Assembly: GCA_902609995.1 (NCBI GenBank)
Contig: CACLUD010000004.1
Span: 1-41,691, forward strand
DNA from: an uncultured Prochlorococcus sp.
GTDB lineage: Bacteria; Cyanobacteriota; Cyanobacteriia; PCC-6307; Cyanobiaceae
Direction of reading: 5' to 3'
DNA: 41,691 bases
Positions within the stretch are counted from its first letter, which is position 1, and every line of letters starts with the position of its first letter. Below are positions 39,244 to 41,691 of this stretch, piece by piece. Under the pieces are notes generated by a model. It saw nothing but the letters and a program-made list of their open reading frames with translations. It searched no databases and was not told the DNA's origin. The position numbers were made by a program, and so were the translations under genes.

Positions 39244-39408
39244 TTGAAAGGTCTTAGAGTTATTGAGCTTTCTGAAGCACTTAATGTAGATAGCTCAGAT
39301 CTGTTAGCTGTTTGTGCAATCTTAAAATTTAATGCAAGTTCAAGATTGAGTATGCTTACGTTTGAAGAATGTAAAAAAATTACGGATTACTATGAGAAAA
39401 ATTCTTAG
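39244..39408 (+). CDS. Mini-protein resembling the IF2 N-terminal domain
   Basis: A 54-residue frame from a TTG: RVIELSEALNVDSSDLLAVC, then AILKFNASSRLSMLTFEECK and a short helix. The R-V-x-E-L-x-x-x-L-N-V-x-S-x-x-L pattern is that of the small three-helix IF2_N module found in front of translation factor IF-2. Here it stands alone. It could bind a ribosome or RNA partner; that is speculation from similarity. It follows the previous small gene by 44 bases. Confidence 0.55.
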   Translation: MKGLRVIELSEALNVDSSDLLAVCAILKFNASSRLSMLTFEECKKITDYYEKNS

Positions 39409-39441
39409 ATGTTCTTTTTTTACGAAGATGGAATAATAAAT

Positions 39442-39696
39442 TTATTCAATTTCTTTTATCATAGAAACTAATGTGCTATGAATTTCATCTTCTGAGATTT
39501 CATTTTCAAAATTTATAATTGCAAACTTATCATCATATTTAATTTTCATGAATTGACTGGAAATTTCTTCCAAATAAGCTTCCTTAAATTCTGAAATCTT
39601 TCCATAATATTTTAGATATTTATGTACAGATCCAATGTGATCTTTATTCATATGTTTACAAACTCTTTGACTCGTCTTTGAACTAATTATTTTCAT
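39442..39696 (-). CDS. DUF2470-family protein
   Basis: An 84-residue protein with the DUF2470 signature VCKHMNKDHIGSVHKYLKYYG near its start, then the EISSQFMKIKYDDKFAIINFE strands. In other proteins this domain is the C-terminal part of haem-oxygenase-like or pyridoxamine-oxidase-like proteins and is linked to haem or chlorophyll metabolism. Here it is a stand-alone domain. ATG 39696; it lies 18 bases downstream of the dus gene on the same strand. Confidence 0.85.
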   Translation of the reverse strand: MKIISSKTSQRVCKHMNKDHIGSVHKYLKYYGKISEFKEAYLEEISSQFMKIKYDDKFAIINFENEISEDEIHSTLVSMIKEIE

Positions 39697-39714
39697 TTTA
39701 AAATTTAATTATTT

Positions 39715-40722
39715 TCAGGTTAATATTTTTTTTTCATAATTTAAAGTCTTAATCGCTTTATTTATTAATTCTTTAACCTCATTTGCGTCTATTGCACTTA
39801 CTAATTTATTTCGAAGACTTGTGGCTCCTGGAAAATTCTTACAAGTCCATGAAATATGTTTTCTGGCTATTAATAAACCATGACTGCCCTTTTCTTTTAT
39901 AAGTTCATCCAAATGTTCAATGATCAATAACAATTTATCTTCAATATTTGGTTCTTTAAAACCTTTAATTTCTTTAACTGCATAATCTATTTCTCCTATT
40001 TTCCATGGAGAACCAAGTATACCTCCCCCAATCATTAAACCATCAGCATTTGTTTTTTTGAAGCAATTAAATGCGTCCTTAGGATTCTTGATATCTCCAT
40101 TTGCAATTACTGGTATTTCTAAAAGATCTTTAATTTTTCCAATCATTTCCCAGTCTGCCTTACCTGAAAAGCCTTCTTTTCGAGTTCTCCCATGTAAGGT
40201 TATCATTTCAGCTCCTGCATCTTGAAGACTTAATAGAAATTCCTCTATATTCTCATCTTTATTTTCCCAACCAAGCCTTGTTTTGACTGTAACAGGGACT
40301 TTTACAGCATTTGAAACTCTTTTTACTAATTCAATAGCTAATAAGCGATCATTAATTAAGGCACTTCCACCCCCTTTTCTTGAGATTTTTTTTACTGGAC
40401 AGCCCATATTTATATCAATTAGAAATGCACCTGAATCCTCTGCCAATTTTGCAGCCTCTGAAACAGCAAAGGGCCTATTATCAAATATCTGCACACCTAT
40501 AGGACCTTTTTCTAATTCAAGTTGTTTTATTTTCTGAGTGCCATATCCATGTTTAAGACTTGTCGCATTAATCATTTCTGTAAATAGTAAAGATTCTGGA
40601 GCCCATTTTCTTACTAATTTTCTAAATATTTTATCGGTAACTCCTGCGAGAGGAGACAACATTACTTTACTATTTATTATTCTCGACACACCTTTGCCTC
40701 TTAATTTTATAATTGAAGACAT
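39715..40722 (-). CDS. dus: tRNA-dihydrouridine synthase
   Basis: A 335-residue flavin TIM-barrel enzyme of the DusB/NifR3 type, which reduces uridine to dihydrouridine in tRNA. The start is VMLSPLAGVTDKIFRKL (FMN loop). The catalytic Cys108 is in INMGCPVKKI, TVKTRLGWEN and ITLHGRTRKEGFSGKADW bind FMN and RNA, and NGDIKNPKDAF and DGLMIGGGILGSPW close the barrel. The frame is open upstream to 40773, but ATG 40722 leads straight to the conserved start. DUF2470 follows on the same strand. Confidence 0.95.
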   Translation of the reverse strand: MSSIIKLRGKGVSRIINSKVMLSPLAGVTDKIFRKLVRKWAPESLLFTEMINATSLKHGYGTQKIKQLELEKGPIGVQIFDNRPFAVSEAAKLAEDSGAFLIDINMGCPVKKISRKGGGSALINDRLLAIELVKRVSNAVKVPVTVKTRLGWENKDENIEEFLLSLQDAGAEMITLHGRTRKEGFSGKADWEMIGKIKDLLEIPVIANGDIKNPKDAFNCFKKTNADGLMIGGGILGSPWKIGEIDYAVKEIKGFKEPNIEDKLLLIIEHLDELIKEKGSHGLLIARKHISWTCKNFPGATSLRNKLVSAIDANEVKELINKAIKTLNYEKKILT

Positions 40723-40888
40723 TATGTAAAAATTCACTTCTGATATATTCACTATAGATTGAATAATTAACATTCATTTGATTTTGTTTTTTATTCTTAA
40801 AAATTTAATTAGATTTCTTTTTATTGTCTTAATTAGTTACTATTTTTGCTAAATTATATAAGATTAAAATTTTTTAGGTGCTGTATTT

Positions 40889-41281
40889 TTGATCCTTTTA
40901 TTATCAATTTTTCTTCCAATATTTCTTTTTATTGCTCCTAATAATGTTTATGCAATTCAAGGAAGTCTTGATTTGTCCAGTGCTCAAACTTCAGTAGGTA
41001 AAAGGTTTGCTAAAGTTTTTTGTGATGCTAAAAATGAGGAATTAGACTCTGAATTTGCAAGTGAATATGCTTTAAATAATACATATCTAAAATTTGTAGC
41101 TTTTCCCGATGATGATCAATATTTAGATGACCTATGGGAGTTTACTTCTAATAACATTTTAGATAACTGTGGAGATAAAATTAATATAAGCGATTTAAAA
41201 GAATTAGAAATTTTCTTTAAAGAGGAAGGTATTATTGCTTCAAATAGAGAGCTTTATTTACCTACTTTTGAAAATAATTAG
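40889..41281 (+). CDS. Exported hypothetical protein
   Basis: A 130-residue protein with a signal peptide (LLLSIFLPIFLFIAPNNVYA, cleavage near residue 22), then AIQGSLDLSSAQTSVGKRFAKVFCDAKNEEL and an acidic helical part with two cysteines. Probably periplasmic or lumenal. TTG start; no ATG is available near the signal. Convention and signal support it, but the exact start is uncertain. No family recognised. Confidence 0.65.
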   Translation: MILLLSIFLPIFLFIAPNNVYAIQGSLDLSSAQTSVGKRFAKVFCDAKNEELDSEFASEYALNNTYLKFVAFPDDDQYLDDLWEFTSNNILDNCGDKINISDLKELEIFFKEEGIIASNRELYLPTFENN

Positions 41282-41329
41282 CCTTAATTTTTATGATGTA
41301 CTAAAGTAAATTCAGAATATTTGAAATTG

Positions 41330-41590
41330 ATGAATTTTTTAGGATTAAATTCTCCTGCAATTTTTGTATTATCAGTTATTGTTCTTATAATTTTGGGCCC
41401 AAAAAGAGTAGAAAAAGGTTGGTTGTTATTCCAACGTTTATTAAAGTTTCTTCTAAGTAATAAAGAGGAAATTGAAGTTAAAGAAGAGTTAGTAGAAGCA
41501 AAGTCAGAGGAAGCAGAGGAAATTGAAGTTAAAGAAGAGTTAGTAGAAGCAAAGTTAAAAAGGAAAAAACCTAAATCCAAAAAAAGCTAA
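41330..41590 (+). CDS. TatA-like membrane protein with an acidic repeat tail
   Basis: An 86-residue protein. The first part (NFLGLNSPAIFVLSVIVLII, then LGPKRVEKGWLLFQRLLKFL) has the Tat A/B layout: one span, the turn with the family GPK, and an amphipathic helix. The tail is a tandem duplication (EEIEVKEELVEAKSEEA twice) followed by a Lys-rich end. It may work in twin-arginine export or be a TatA-type relative with another role. ATG 41330 chosen; a TTG three codons earlier (41321) exists. Confidence 0.7.
   Translation: MNFLGLNSPAIFVLSVIVLIILGPKRVEKGWLLFQRLLKFLLSNKEEIEVKEELVEAKSEEAEEIEVKEELVEAKLKRKKPKSKKS
41465..41554 (+). repeat. 51-bp-period tandem repeat within the TatA-like gene
   Basis: A 39-base unit at 41465-41503 returns unchanged at 41516-41554, separated by 12 bases. 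The unit encodes EEIEVKEELVEAK. Zero differences suggest a recent duplication, which could change copy number between strains. Confidence 0.95.
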
Positions 41591-41691
41591 AATAATGACA
41601 ATTAAAAATAAATAATCCTAAGCTGTATTCATTTAGTTATGAAATCTCAGAAATAATTAGAATCCATTAGTTTTATTGGGTTAAAAAGAAA
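41591..41691. other. Window end, nothing recognised
   Basis: AT-rich sequence after the TatA-like stop. No convincing reading frame, hairpin or RNA gene is visible up to the edge. Confidence 0.4.

Noticed and set aside
41284..41580. Minus-strand frame with serine-rich repeats opposite the TatA-like gene
   Set aside because: The repeats come from the plus-strand duplication; the plus frame has the TatA features.
1..41691. CRISPR arrays, tRNA or rRNA genes, insertion sequences, prophage
   Set aside because: No repeat-spacer pattern, cloverleaf, rRNA, transposase or integrase was seen on reading both strands.

Overview
The window looks like chromosomal DNA of a high-light-adapted Prochlorococcus (picocyanobacterium). 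It is very AT-rich, with short intergenic gaps and many tiny genes. It carries cyanobacterial genes (petG, cytochrome cM, chlI, two PAP/fibrillin genes). It also carries the small RNA Yfr1 in its known place between the end of guaB (identified from its last residues) and trxA. There are no tRNA, rRNA, IS, phage or CRISPR sequences. Names come from motif and family recognition by eye; no database search was run.

Layout. 1-7.3 kb is a core block: guaB end, Yfr1, trxA, hisH, rsmD, petG (opposite strand), cytM, a TrmJ-like RNA methylase, chlI, ruvC, 5-formyl-THF cyclo-ligase, sufE and homoserine dehydrogenase. 7.35-16 kb has a lone family-5 substrate-binding lipoprotein with a single permease, a DUF1400-like hydrolase, an MFS transporter, a PfkB sugar kinase, a pentapeptide-repeat protein and small membrane proteins. 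16.1-19.4 kb (minus strand) is a three-gene operon of circularly permuted ATP-grasp, alpha-E and transglutaminase-like proteins, a predicted peptide-forming or peptide-modifying system, here without the Anbu protease. 19.5-21.4 kb has small proteins, a perfect 36-bp palindrome and a stretch that may hold gene remnants.

21.4-27.9 kb is a zinc-homeostasis locus: a WD40 protein overlapping a COG0523 (CobW-like) GTPase, znuA, divergent znuC, zur inserted on the opposite strand, then znuB. Fur/Zur-like operators precede znuA and the GTPase gene. The most striking observation in the window is here. An approximately 115-140 residue domain (FEW...DPxM...HxxxE) occurs twice in tandem inside the metal loop of ZnuA and once between the GTPase and C-terminal domains of the GTPase. 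This suggests that importer and putative zinc chaperone share a metal-handling or docking module.

27.9-41.7 kb is dominated by proteins under 100 residues, many with one membrane span and many visible only by reading short frames. Interspersed are a Yfr2-family RNA, OsmC, DUF1499, two PAP/fibrillins, a Nif11-like protein without a precursor tail, a decayed TM2-like gene, MAPEG, an Mrr-like nuclease, DUF2470, a Dus tRNA-dihydrouridine synthase and a TatA-like protein with a 51-bp tandem repeat.
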